Positions 1 through 10,770 of a stretch of 64,000 nucleotides of DNA are shown here, piece after piece. The first letter of the stretch is position 1. Every line of letters starts with the position of its first letter. Origin of the DNA: Bolinopsis microptera (taxonomy: Eukaryota > Ctenophora > Tentaculata > Lobata > Bolinopsidae); contig NC_087080.1 of NCBI RefSeq assembly GCF_026151205.1, positions 3,079,096 to 3,143,095 on the forward strand, read 5' to 3'. The notes below the pieces were generated by a model. That model did no database searches. It was not told the DNA's origin and saw only the letters and a list, made by a program, of their open reading frames with translations. Made by a program: the position numbers and the translations under genes.

Positions 1-521
1 CTGCCTGGGAAAGTAAACTCGCTGTAAGATCGAGTGTGTGTTCGCTAATTTACAGGATCAATTACCATAGCTCAGACATAGTTAGGACAATACATTATAT
101 AGATGTATATTTTACAAAGATGTGAACACGGAGCGAGGTTTTTATTGTAAAATATTTGCAGGTAAGTGATGTGAGGGTATCATCATATCATGTCGAGCAG
201 TGCAGTGTGTAACAACCCTTAATTCAATAACACAGAACAAACTAGAATAAAGGCATTTTCAGTATCATGTTTCCAAAGTAATATATCGTTAGCCTGAGAG
301 ATTTAGCGCATTTCACTGAATTTACACAGAGTGGCATGCTAGGTCACTTATCTGGCAGGGTATTACACAGGACTTACCCGGCGTGGCAGGGTATTTTACA
401 AGACTTCAACAAGAAGGGAAACACGTGACCGGTCTCGTCTACAAGGTTCCATAAGAATACCGTACTTATTGTTCCACAGACGGTCAACAACTGCTTCTAA
501 AAGATGGAACATGAGTTAGTG
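1..521. other. left flank, no gene seen
   Basis: AT-rich sequence without a convincing reading frame or RNA gene. It lies downstream (minus strand) of the Lgl/tomosyn-like exons, so it may be intron of that gene, whose later exons would then lie outside the window. I see no repeat shared with the rest of the window. Confidence 0.4.
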
Positions 522-1037
522 TCAGCTGTGTTGTTCAGATAAATGCAGAACACTTGAGGAAGATTGATTAAAAACATTCCACAACATCAGTAACAGTGAA
601 AGAATTTCTTCAGAATTTTCTTCACAAACCGTGTTGGGAAGGAATATAATCTGGGTGACAGCAACTTGTTGTTCGTGTGCGAACCTCTGCTCCACCCCAG
701 GTCGCCCGTATAGTGTGATGAAACCATCTTTGGTTCCGATAGCAAGAAGTCTGGAAACTGGATCGAATGCAAAACAACTTGGCTGATTGGGGTATCCGTG
801 TCGATACGCCTGAGGGGAGAGATTTGTTAGATAATTTACAATTTCTTGTGGAGTTTGAAAGATTTTCAATCACACAGTTATTATTTCTGTAACAAAAATC
901 TGTCATTCTGATTTAGTTTATACTATAGTACTTACAGATGTTACTCCAAAATCATCTTCCACAAAACGCTCAACAACATCCGGCAAATTCCTTTTTCTGA
1001 TAAACTTTGATGACAACCGCCGAATAAGTTGCGCCAT
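522..1037 (-). CDS. Lgl/tomosyn-like WD40 protein, first two exons (partial)
   Basis: Seen: a start codon at 1035-1037 opens a 34-codon exon (936-1037) ending in a GTAAGT donor. A 126-bp intron (810-935) ends in CTCCCCTCAG, and a second exon begins at 809 in the same phase. The second exon reads HGYPNQPSCFAFDP, then LLAIGTKDG, then LYGRPGVE and AVTQIIFLP. This is the start of the first beta-propeller of the lethal giant larvae/tomosyn (STXBP5) family, which act in cell polarity or SNARE-dependent exocytosis. Clear similarity stops near 633. The frame then runs to a stop at 522 without matching the family's next strand, so a donor probably lies near 625-633 or the copy is broken. Remaining exons are not visible. 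LLGL versus tomosyn cannot be settled from about 90 residues. Confidence 0.6.
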
Positions 1038-1140
1038 TGTTCATATTCACATAAGTTCTCGACTATATCATCATGCTACAATAGATAGAATTGTAGATAT
1101 TTAAAATTTGCGATATAGGAAACTTTGAATTAATACTTTA

Positions 1141-3660
1141 AAATCATTTGGTGTTCTTTTGGCTGTTCGGTCTGATCTCGATGCCACTACAACCCGACTA
1201 CCAGTTAGCCTAGGTGCAGAAATGCTTGCCGTTAAAATTGCTTTTCCTAACAAAGAGAGTATTGTAATCTGTACTTGTTATAGAGTAGGAACTCTTGGGT
1301 TACCTAATCATGATGTCATAGTTAGCTATATTCGCAAGCTAGTTTCCAAAAAGAATCCCCCTAAAATCTATGTTATTGGTGATTTTAATCTCCCCCATAC
1401 AGACTGGCTATCTTCATCCAGTACCGTACATATTGAGCAATCCTTCATAGATTCTTTCAGTGATCTTTCTCTCTCCCAGTTGATCACATCACCCACCCAT
1501 AAAAGTGGTAATACATTAGACATTCTTCTCAGTAATTATGATAACACAATCGATAACTTGAATGTCTGTGATCCTCATTCCGTGTGCAAATCTGATCATT
1601 TTCCTGTCACTTTTTCAATTAAAAGCTCCTTTTCCCGCAAGAAAACTCCTAAACGTAAAATCTATAATTATAAGAAAGCAAACTGGGACATGATTAATCG
1701 TGAATTATGCTCAATTAATTGGCAAGTCCTAGAATGCCTAGATCCTGATTCGTCTTGGAAGTTAGTTAAAGACTGCATTATGAATTTAGTTGATATACAT
1801 ATTCCTAAAGTAACTATTAAATCAGAGTTTCAACCCCCGTGGTTCGATAGTGAACTTTTTTCTTCATGCCGTAAAAAAGATAGACTCAGAGCTAAATTTA
1901 AAATTTCTGGTTCTATTTCTGATGAGTTAAAGTTTGTTACTAGCCGTAAAGATTTTAAGAGGCTTTCATCAGCCAAAATAAGAGACAATCTTTTCAATAG
2001 TGATGATCCAGCGCTTATAACTAAGAAGTTTTGGTCACATGTTAAGTATAAATCTAACTCCTGCCGTATTCCTAATTGTGTTAGTTATTCTGGACAGCTT
2101 CGGTTCAAACCCAAAGCTCAAGCTGAACTTTTTAATTCTTTCTTTTATAACCAGTTTTCGGATCCTTCACTTTATGACACTGATATCTCCTATGTCAATA
2201 ATGTTGATTTTGATATTGACTTCGATCATCGGGATGTTCGTAAGCTTCTTTCAAATATCCCTTACTTGGTCCCTTACTTTTTGTATTGTTTATCAATGAC
2301 ATTCCTCTTGGCCTTTCGGATAATACTGATATTGTTTTGTATGCCGATGCAATGATACAAAAATCTGGCGTAAAATACATTCATCTTCTGATAATACTAA
2401 TTTACAAATGGATATAGACTATCTCTCTGACTGGGCACTAAGAAACAAAATGCGATTCCATCCAGCAAAATGTAAAGTGCTTATTGTTTCAGGAAAACCA
2501 TCTTTATCTCCTCCATTCGCATATAATCTTGATGGCTCTCCTCTTGTGTATGTAGAGTTAGAAAAAGATCTTGGAGTTGATGTTACTCCTAAGCTAAGTT
2601 GGAATAGTCAGTGCGACAGAATTTATACTAAGGCCTGCCAACAACTTGGTATGGTCAGAAGAGATGGCCATATTGTCATTGATCAGAAACGTCGCCGGGC
2701 GCTTTACCTCTCCCTGGTTCGTAGCCAATTCGAAAATTGTTCCATAATCTGGCGCCCTTGTAATAAATCACTTAGTGATAAATTAGAAAGTCTCCAAAAG
2801 AGAGCTATTAAATGGATTCTGTCTGAAGAGGGCCGCAGTTATCCACCTGAGCAATATGTCAAAAAGTGCAAGCTTGTCGACATTCTCCCTTTGTCTCAAA
2901 AGTTTGACTTGAATGATCTTATTTTTTTCCACAAAGTTCTTAACAATTTAATTCCTGTATCGCTGCCTCACTATCTCTCTTTATATCAGGGCACTTCTCG
3001 ACTAAGACGTTGCCACCTCGACAGTCTGTCTATTGTGTCATCAATTTTACCTAAGTTAAGTCAGAATTCACACACCACATGTACCTCAAATAGCCCACTG
3101 GCAAAATCATTTTTCTACAGAACCCATATACTGTGGAATGGATTCCCTTTACAGGTAAGACAGATTGTGTCTACTAGTCTTTTCAAAGCTGAGGTCACTA
3201 AGCATCTATGGAAATGTTTATCGGATAGTGAAACAACAGTCTAGCCTAGTCTCTTTGCTCCCCATATTATTATTATTTTTGTTTTATTAATTTTTGTATC
3301 TACCTTCCTATACTTTCAACATCATATCACACTTCACCCGCACACCTTCTCACACATTAATGACCATTTCAGACCTGTATCTAATGTATCTGGAATTTGA
3401 CGTATTGAATCCAATTTTGACTCTATATCCACAGTTATTCACCATGGATTTGTTTGTTATTAAATAGTTTTTCATAAATTTTTGGATTTAGATTAATTCG
3501 ATGTAATGGGTCCAAGTTACTGCGGACATAGTTCACTGTGTGTTTACCGTGTTTGGGTGCCCATCATATTTTACAGATGGGGGCGATATTTTGAACGATT
3601 CTATTTTATATTCATCTATTGCTGTACTCTGTAAAATTTGAAAAGTATTTAATAAAAAAA
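1141..3660 (+). mobile_element. non-LTR retrotransposon (CR1/L2/jockey-like), truncated and internally deleted
   Basis: Seen: similarity to an endonuclease starts abruptly at about 1141 (no endonuclease N-terminus), so the copy is 5' truncated as is usual for LINEs. Endonuclease and RT remnants follow, then about 400 bp of non-coding 3' sequence ending in an A-rich tail near 3650. The copy lies between the Lgl-like gene and the lectin gene on the plus strand. No target-site duplication was identified with confidence. Confidence 0.8.
1144..3244 (+). pseudogene. LINE ORF2 remnant: endonuclease and RT with catalytic core deleted
   Basis: The first open stretch (to 2355) has the APE-type endonuclease landmarks GDFNLPHTDW near residue 74 and KSDHFPVTFSI near residue 145, followed by the linker. 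Right after VRKLLSNI (about 2255) the sequence jumps to an out-of-frame match of the RT segment GPLLFVLFIND, read from about 2268. RT blocks 1-4, including the first catalytic Asp, are therefore missing. The YAD box at about 2340 carries a further small indel. The RT thumb and C-terminal region resume at 2408-3244, ending at a TAG. Non-functional; the deletion and frameshifts make mobility impossible. Confidence 0.8.
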
Positions 3661-3947
3661 TTTATTGTTTTTCTATAATAAGAGAATAAAAAGTTTGTAA
3701 ATTAAAGAAGGAGTAAACCTAGTTGAAGCTGTTTGACTACACTCACCAGCCGCCACGTGATTTGGATAGTCACATCTAGCAATCGTTTAGACCACACACA
3801 ACGCTAAAGAGTAAAGACGTATTGTCACCTATACTCTTCAAAAGAAGTCTAAACATGGCAATTAGTTTATCAAGATAATGGAGTCGACTAGACTAAGGAA
3901 ATCTCGTTTTGTTAGTTAAGGAGTTAAGGGATTAAGGCAGCATAGTA

Positions 3948-4043
3948 ATGACGTGCTTCACTAATAAATTTGTAGCGGTATTTTCTGTGATCTTAATCCT
4001 TCAAGGATTGGATGGAGCACCTCAGACAGGGCGTGTGAAATAG
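3948..4043 (+). pseudogene. orphan signal-peptide exon, likely duplicate of lectin exon 1
   Basis: An ATG opens 31 codons: a short polar start, a hydrophobic core (FVAVFSVILIL) and a small-residue cleavage-like region, then an in-frame TAG. The leader upstream (3858-3883) matches the leader of the true lectin first exon (4155-4180) at nearly every base (ATTAGTTTA.CAAGATAATGGA). This suggests a local duplication of promoter plus exon 1. There is no consensus donor before the stop, so it is either dead or an alternative non-coding first exon. Confidence 0.45.
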
Positions 4044-4273
4044 CAGGAAAACTTCTTTCTGGGGCTTTTGAACCGGTGAGTTACACCTGGTAAATTTTCA
4101 CACAGAGCTAAAGGGGCATTGTGTTCCACAAAAGGTTGAAAAGATGCCGAAAGTTGACAATTAGTTTACCAAGATAATGGACAGGATTAGACAAAGCAAC
4201 AAAAACGTATTTATTTGTTTGCTGAAGGATTGAAGTGAAATTTTACTGAAGAGCTGAACCGACTTGCACAAAC

Positions 4274-6535
4274 ATGTTTCTTGCAATTTGTTGTTTGATC
4301 TTATTCTGTCCAGGAGTGCTTCAAGCATCTCTCGAGAAAAGAAGTATCCACAAACGTGGTAGGTGAATTTCACTTCATTTTCTTAATCTAAACCAACAAT
4401 TTAAGGGGGCAGGGGGGGTCTTTATGAAATTTCTCTCGAAATTGATTTTATAGTTGTTTCTGATAGAGGAGAGTGATATCTATCTGCTGCTTTTGGTCCC
4501 ATGGAAAAATATTGTTCCTAGCCGAATTTATTGCCGGTCAAAGGTCAGCGTTCATGTGTAATTGTATTGCGCGAGCGATTTTCAATCGCGCGCCCTGAAA
4601 ATTGAGTCTAAAATTCTATCTTCTCCTACATTTTTTGAGCAATCACCTTGAAACTTTCAGGATATGTTCTAAGGACCGTTTAGAAGATTCCATTCGATTA
4701 GAATTTTAAGATAGGCCTTAGAAAATTTTTTATTCGATTTTGAAAATCTTGGACCTGGAAAAATTGTCCAAAAACGAGGTCCAAGATTTTCAAAATCGAA
4801 TAAAAATTTTTCTAAGGCCTATCTTAAAATTCTGATCGAATGGAATCTTCTAAATGGTCCTTAGAACATATCCTGAAAGTTTCAAGGTGATTGCTCAATA
4901 AATGTAGGAGAAGATAGAATTTTAGACTCAATTTTCAGGGCGCGCGATTGAAAATCGCTCGCGCAATACAATTACACATGAACGCTGACCTTTGACCGGC
5001 AATAAATTCGGCTAGGAACAATATTTTTCCATGGGACCAAAAGCAGCAGATAGGTATCACTCCCCTCTATCAGAAACAACTATAAAATCAATTTCGAGAG
5101 AAATTTCATAAAGACCCCCCCCCCCCCCCCTGCCCCCTTAAAGGAATACAGATCAAGTATGTGATATTTTAGAGATCAATTTAAAAATCTTATAAATTGC
5201 CAAGTAAACCAACAAGTGCAAGTGCCAATCAAAGCTATGGTCAAATTCATCTCACATTCACTCTTCAGATGCTGGATATTGCTCCGGCAATTTGTGCTAC
5301 AAGATGGACACCGGCACTGTTCTTCCAATAGGAAGCTCCTTGTGGTCTGCTAATGGGAAATATGAACTGCAAATGCAACCTGATAAGAATTTGGTCCTGT
5401 ACTGCTACGCTGGTAATGCTATTTGGCATGCCGATACATATGGTAAGTTGACAAGATAACTATCACGTTATCCTACTGTAATAGGGAAACCACTGATCCA
5501 CAATTTTTTGGTCAAACTGGAAATACAGATCTTTACATTAACAACTCATAAATCATGCATTATTTGACCTGTACATACTAAGCATGATCTCCTTGAGAGC
5601 AATTTCAATTCCATGCCATTTGTTACTGTCAAAGCTAGAGTAAAAACAATTCATTAGGATTTTATTGTAAGGAAGCGTACTAAACACAAAAAATTTTGTT
5701 TTCCTAAGTAGAAAATTCAGGGCCTGTAGCTCAGAAATACAGTTATTCTAGGCTGGTAAATCAACATTTAATCAAGGTCTATGATTTAAATGAGTTATCA
5801 TCACAGGAAATGATGTTGATGGAGGATTAAAATTTACCGAAGATGGCAGTTTGGAGATAACTGAAGTAGGCACTGGCAATTCACTCTGGAAAAATGGTGT
5901 CAGTGGGGGAGAGATGCTATTTTTGCAAAATGATGGGAATCTAGTAATGTACGACATTCAAGAGAGAAACATCTGGGAAACAGGAACAGGTCTTGCCTAT
6001 TGTGAGAAAGGTAACTGCATACAATATTGGTTTCAGAATTCTAAGAGACATAGATTATTTGCAATGTCTTTATACGGTTTTACCAAGAGCTCAGGTTACT
6101 TATATTAGCTTTGTTAATAAAAATTCATTAAAATCGGGTGAAACACAAACGCAAAATGATATTTCAGGTTACTGCATTGGTGACAGGTGTGTTAAGCCAA
6201 GTTTACGTGATGGCTATGCACTTCTGAAATTGGGCGAAGAATTGATATCTAAGAATGGAAAGTATGATCTGCGGATGCAGACTGATGGAAACTTAGTAGT
6301 ATACTGTAATGGAAATGCTCTTTGGCATTCAGAGACCTATGGAAGATCAGTGACAGGAGGTCTTAGATTTCAGGGAGACTCTAACCTTGTTATTTATGAC
6401 CCAAATCCAATTTGGCACTCAAGTACGTACGACAATGGAGCAACGACACTTATCATGCAAGATGATGGCAACGTAGTTTTGTACACTAGAGATGGCAGAT
6501 CAGTTTGGCACACCGGAACATTCGGCATGTGTTGA
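4274..6535 (+). CDS. secreted protein with tandem bulb-type (GNA-like) lectin domains
   Basis: Four exons fit GT-AG rules with all introns in phase 1: 4274-4358, 5269-5442, 5807-6010 and 6168-6535, giving 276 residues. Exon 1 is a signal peptide (MFLAICCLILF core). The rest is two B_lectin domains, each a beta-prism of three repeats. Mannose-binding type motifs QxDxNxVxY appear as MQPDKNLVLY, LQNDGNLVMY, MQTDGNLVVY, FQGDSNLVIY and MQDDGNVVLY. The first and third are close to canonical; the others have one substituted position. Exons 2 and 3 make domain 1; exon 4 encodes domain 2 whole. Cysteines near each domain start (YCSGNLCY, YCIGDRC) suggest a disulfide. Family members in animals bind mannose glycans and serve in mucus or innate defence; that role is inferred here. 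Intron 1 contains a foldback element. Confidence 0.85.
4400..5142. mobile_element. 743-bp foldback (inverted-repeat) element flanked by TTAA
   Basis: Two arms of about 355 bp are near-perfect reverse complements around a short centre at about 4757-4777. The ends read TTAAGGGGGCAGGGGG and its reverse complement, with TTAA at 4401-4404 and 5138-5141. TTAA target sites and terminal G/C runs are reminiscent of piggyBac-class MITEs. No transposase is present. Arm differences are few (for example GAGAGTGATATC versus GATAGGTATCAC), so the element is fairly young. It lies in intron 1 of the lectin gene. Confidence 0.75.
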
Positions 6536-7850
6536 TCCATACAAAATTTATTAAAAACATGGTTTAGTGAGTTTGGCCATCAGAGTCTATCAACTTGAAA
6601 GAGTGTTTCATTTGTAATGTTTTGATTCAAATTCGGCGACAACATGCTCAAATAATTGTCCAGAAAATGACATGTTCAGAAAATGACATATTGTAGTATA
6701 GAGTGAAATTTCAAAATATGAGCGACATATTCATAGTAAAGAGTGGCAGTATTGTAAATTACATATAGTCAGTGTGTAAAACGTATAAGAAGAAGTGCTT
6801 TCTCAGGGTCCTGACACATAAAAAAAAAGGAAAAGCACACTAAACCAATATCCAAGCATAACGGTATCCTAGCTACCCAAAATATCTATACATGTGCTCC
6901 AGTATCCCTACACAACGGCTACACATGTTCAACAAGGAAGCCCTTCATACTTATCGTTCAGCCTGACCCACCTGACAAGTCAATACAAGACCAACCAAAA
7001 ATTTCAAAATGATAACACCAATCAAAGTTCACGAAGTTTAGAATGGGTGACTTTACCATGAGTGCGATGTGTTTGCTAGCCATTCCCTCCTAAAAAGGGG
7101 GGGGGGACGCTCAACCCATTGTTGTGACAGCAAGTAGACCAAAGTCGCTCTTGCTTGTAGAAGGTGCATAAACTAACCGCCAAAGTGGTGGGTGGGGGGT
7201 CCCCCGGGATCATTTCGTCCATGCCCTGCTTGATGCCCTGCTTAATTGGACCACAGAAGATTTTGACAGCAAAAATATTATCTTTCAAAGTCGTAACCTG
7301 CTGGTCCAACACATTTCAACTAAATTCCCCTCTTTGCTCTTATCTTTCAGTGTTTTCCAAACATTTTGCGGTGCAGTGAAAAAGTAAAACAAAATTTAAG
7401 TAAAACATTTTAATTTAATGTATGAAAGTAAAGCATACGTATGTGTATGCCCAATGTATAAATCACTCTACACTTGATCTTCGAGATTGTTTTAAAAGGG
7501 CCCCAACAGTTCACAGTTGAAATCAATTTAAATCGATTTAGTTTTGGTACCTCTGTAACCCCTGATAGAGATTATACAGGTTCTGAGTAAATTAAAACGC
7601 AGTCTGCGTCTGACAAATTGCAAATGATATCACATCACAATACCGTTGGCCTTTTTTAAGGCTGATCTTTTCAGCGAGATGTTTTAGGAACTGTAAAGCC
7701 TCAGTTGCCATTCCTCCTGTGATACTGAACACCAGTGGCGTGAAGGTAGGTCATTGTACTCACGTTAAAATATTAAAGTTAAAATATTCCCCCGGCGAGA
7801 TATTGGCGAAAAAACTGTTTCGATCATATAATATTACCATATTTTGAGAG
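6536..7850. other. intergenic, no gene seen
   Basis: Downstream flank of the lectin gene. It has G and C homopolymer runs (7097-7107, 7194-7205) and short overlapping open frames without family resemblance. A 20-odd-bp stretch at about 7460 (AAATCACTCTACACT) recurs at about 36,727, so part may be an old dispersed repeat. Confidence 0.4.
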
Positions 7851-7904
7851 GTTGATTAAATCTTTCGTTAGGCCTAGGGTTAGGGCTAATTCACGGTGCC
7901 GATC

Positions 7905-8012
7905 ATTCGCAGCTCGGCAAAGTGCATTTAGCCAAACTACCGAAAAGAATCTGCGAAATGAATTATTTGATGCGCGGCGCAGCCCAGTTGTGCACCGGAT
8001 CGCGCTACAAGG
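7905..8012 (+). repeat. GC-rich dispersed repeat, tRNA-SINE-like
   Basis: A GC-rich island reads CGCAGCTCGGC...AAGTGCA...GATGCGCGGCGC...GATCGCGCTACAAG. Related sequence recurs at 49,126-49,235 in the same orientation and at 49,570-49,720 inverted. Pieces such as GGCACAGTGGTGCAT...CTACC resemble a tRNA A-box half, so a degenerate tRNA-derived SINE is possible. I see no clear B box. Confidence 0.45.
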
Positions 8013-8097
8013 GTTAATATATATAAGGTTTTAGTATATTAAATTATACTTAAATTAGCGCATGTGATGCGCTTGCATTGATACTAACTGAGCTCAG

Positions 8098-8156
8098 AGT
8101 TGTCATACGTTGTATGACCCGCCGCGCACGAAGTGCGCGGCTCCCCCTGTATCGTC
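8098..8156 (+). repeat. double-hairpin repeat, inverted copy at 50,485-50,543
   Basis: The segment contains two perfect small palindromes in tandem: GTCATACGTTGTATGAC, then GCCGCGCACGAAGTGCGCGGC with a three-base loop, followed by TCCCCCTGTATCGTC. The exact reverse complement, over about 57 bp, occurs at 50,485-50,543. Such conserved hairpins suggest the end of a non-autonomous transposon, family unknown. Confidence 0.65.
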
Positions 8157-8694
8157 AGGACGACCGTTAGGGGTCGCAACGTGATACAAGCTCAGAGCTA
8201 GTACACTGCACGCGCGCCGCCGCGAGAGGGATTTGGTTTGCAGTTGCAACCAATTTACAAACATGAATTAGCTCAGCTTGGTAAAATTTGAATTTGTTTA
8301 TTTGGAGCAGCATCCAATTATAATTAATATGAATAACGTTTTTTCCTCGCTAAATCAGAAATGCACTAACTTTAGTTTTTTTCGTAACTTTAGCGGCGGT
8401 TTTTACAAAATCCAATGCGTCTACTGTCTAGTCTACCTTCATGCACCCGATTTAAACCAGTGGCAGTAGTCATGCTAGTCCTAGGAGCTGAGGAAGATCA
8501 GATCACAGTTTACATTTTAGTCCTATAATTGATTGACGGTATCAACCCATTGAGATCGTCGCTTTGCAAATAAAAGCAAAGCAACGATCAACGATGCGAA
8601 GCAAAAATGCTAGTTTGCCCGGCGCGGCGCGTAATCTGATAAAAGCAGCGAAGTCCTCCAAGTCCTATAAAGGACTAAAAAGTAAAATTGATTG

Positions 8695-9036
8695 ACGTCC
8701 ACCGTCCACCGTCCACCGTCCACCGTCCACCGTCCACCGTCCACCGTCCACCGTCCACCGTCCACCGTCCACCGTCCACCGTCCACCGTCCACCGTCCAC
8801 CGTCCACCGTCCACCGTCCACCGTCCACCGTCCACCGTCCACCGTCCACCGTCCACCGTCCACCGTCCACCGTCCACCGTCCACCGTCCACCGTCCACCG
8901 TCCACCGTCCACCGTCCACCGTCCACCGTCCACCGTCCACCGTCCACCGTCCACACCGTCCACCGTCCACCGTCCACCGTCCACCGTCCACCGTCCACCG
9001 TCCACCGTCCACCGGACACTGTCCACCGTCCACCGT
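8695..9036. repeat. 7-bp satellite (ACCGTCC)n
   Basis: About 49 copies of the heptamer, almost uniform; one slip (CCACACCG) occurs near 8953 and the last units degenerate. Since 7 is not divisible by 3, every frame on both strands stays open and yields heptapeptide repeats, so these frames are not genes. Confidence 0.98.
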
Positions 9037-9220
9037 TTTTAAAATTTACTCACATTTTACAAGATTTTAAAAAATTGTTTTTTACCGTTTGCCGTTTCCT
9101 TGATCAAAATTTCAGAAAAACACCAAAAAATTGTTTAACTTTAAATTACACTGGTAATATACTAAAATATTATAATACATTTAGTATTGAATTTATGGAA
9201 TCTGGAGTTGACTTAAGTTA

Positions 9221-9412
9221 GGGGTCGTTCACATATTATGTATTACGTAAAAATTTGGTGAACAATTTTTAATCCCCCGGCCCCTTCCGTAATATATATA
9301 AATATAATCGGTTTTAGTGTTTTACACATAGCTATTGTGTCAAAATTACACTAGCGTAATAATTTGGAAACACTCCTCCCCTCGGCTGATTACGTAATAT
9401 GTGAAAGACTCC
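9221..9412. mobile_element. 192-bp MITE, PIF/Harbinger-like
   Basis: The left end is GGGGTCGTTCACATATTA..TTACGTAA. The right end, reverse-complemented, is GGAGTCTTTCACATATTACG. Flanks are TTA on both sides (9218-9220 and 9413-9415), which fits the 3-bp TWA target site of PIF/Harbinger elements. No coding capacity. A related end lies at 17,585-17,608. Confidence 0.7.
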
Positions 9413-9495
9413 TTACCTTACCCGAAAAATCGGTTATTAACATTGTCCCTGAACTAGTTTAAACTAGGCGATAAATAAACGAAACTGAGAACTTT

Positions 9496-9958
9496 TGGAC
9501 AATTTGTAATTTTAAACACTGACGAAGTACTGATAAGAAAATGATCAAATTTCACTTAGTCGTTTTCTTGGGAAGTAATGAACACGAATACTAAAAAAGA
9601 AGAGGGTAGGGCTAATTATATTTTACCAAATTACATGATAACCAAATTAATATGGGAGAATTATAAATTCGCTGTTACTGTAGCATTGTTTCCAAACTCC
9701 AACTCGTTCATCTCCACGGCTCGTTTTAAACCACCGGTTTCTAAAGTTAAACCAGCAGGAAATTATTCACACATATCATGAGTCCTAGAGTTTTATAGAT
9801 TCCTAATTGCTGACTATGTAATCCTTAATTTATTCAGTCCCCGTTCTAGCCTGGTGTGCAGTGGAAAATTTGTAATTTTAAACACTGTAACGAAGTACTG
9901 ATAAGAAAATGATCAAATTTAACTTAGTCGTTTTCTTGGGAAGTAATGAACACGAATA
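9496..9958. repeat. direct duplication of about 97 bp (9496-9592 and 9862-9958)
   Basis: Two copies share TTTGTAATTTTAAACACTG..CGAAGTACTGATAAGAAAATGATCAAATTT.ACTTAGTCG and the following 35 bases with only a few differences. The second copy abuts the ACTGTCC satellite directly, whereas the first runs into unique sequence. The 269 bp between them shows no gene. Confidence 0.85.
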
Positions 9959-10373
9959 CTGTCCACTGTCCACTGTCCACTGTCCACTGTCCACTGTCCA
10001 CTGTCCACTGTCCACTGTCCACTGTCCACTGTCCACTGTCCACTGTCCACTGTCCACTGTCCACTGTCCACTGTCCACTGTCCACTGTCCACTGTCCACT
10101 GTCCACTGTCCACTGTCCACTGTCCACTGTCCACTGTCCACTGTCCACTGTCCACTGTCCACTGTCCACTGTCCACTGTCCACTGTCCACTGTCCACTGT
10201 CCACTGTCCACTGTCCACTGTCCACTGTCCACTGTCCACTGTCCACTGTCCACTGTCCACTGTCCACTGTCCACTGTCCACTGTCCACTGTCCACTGTCC
10301 ACTGTCCACTGTCCACTGTCCACTGTCCACTGTCCACTGTCCACTGTCCACTGTCCACTGTCCACTGTCCACT
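9959..10373. repeat. 7-bp satellite (ACTGTCC)n
   Basis: About 59 essentially perfect units. The unit differs from the array at 8695-9036 by one base, C to T in the CpG of ACCGTCC. The high homogeneity points to recent expansion. All frames are open and encode a trivial WTVDSGQ repeat. Confidence 0.98.
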
Positions 10374-10770
10374 TTAAAAAATGTATTTCCATTTCATCGA
10401 CAGTAATCAATTTCTTTTAATTTGGTTTGTTCGGTTATTTTAAGTTTGTCTATTCAGTTTGTCTATGCTATTGTATTTGTATATGTTGCATTTTTCAAGT
10501 GTCGTGAGATAATTTCCATTTTTCATAGACCTTGCACATTGCATGCTCTTGTTTTAAAGTTATGTTTACCGAAGTTATAACAAGATCAATTTAAAATACG
10601 TCCAATTTTTAATTGCTGAACGTATTATGAAGTAATGGACTTGTGAAATAAGAATTTGGTTTTCATAGTTAATTAGATAATTAGATAATATTCGCTTTAG
10701 ATTGAGTATATTAGCTTTCATCTAAGCTAACCCTATTCACCATCTAACAGGATAACTTGGAGTTCCAACA

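Noticed and set aside
7852-8012. A functional tRNA gene in the GC-rich island
   Set aside because: No complete cloverleaf or B box could be read; only A-box-like fragments are present.
8610-10410. Long open frames on both strands encoding WTVDGGR/WTVDSGQ-type repeats
   Set aside because: They are a mechanical result of 7-bp tandem repeats without stop codons; the same peptide appears in every frame.
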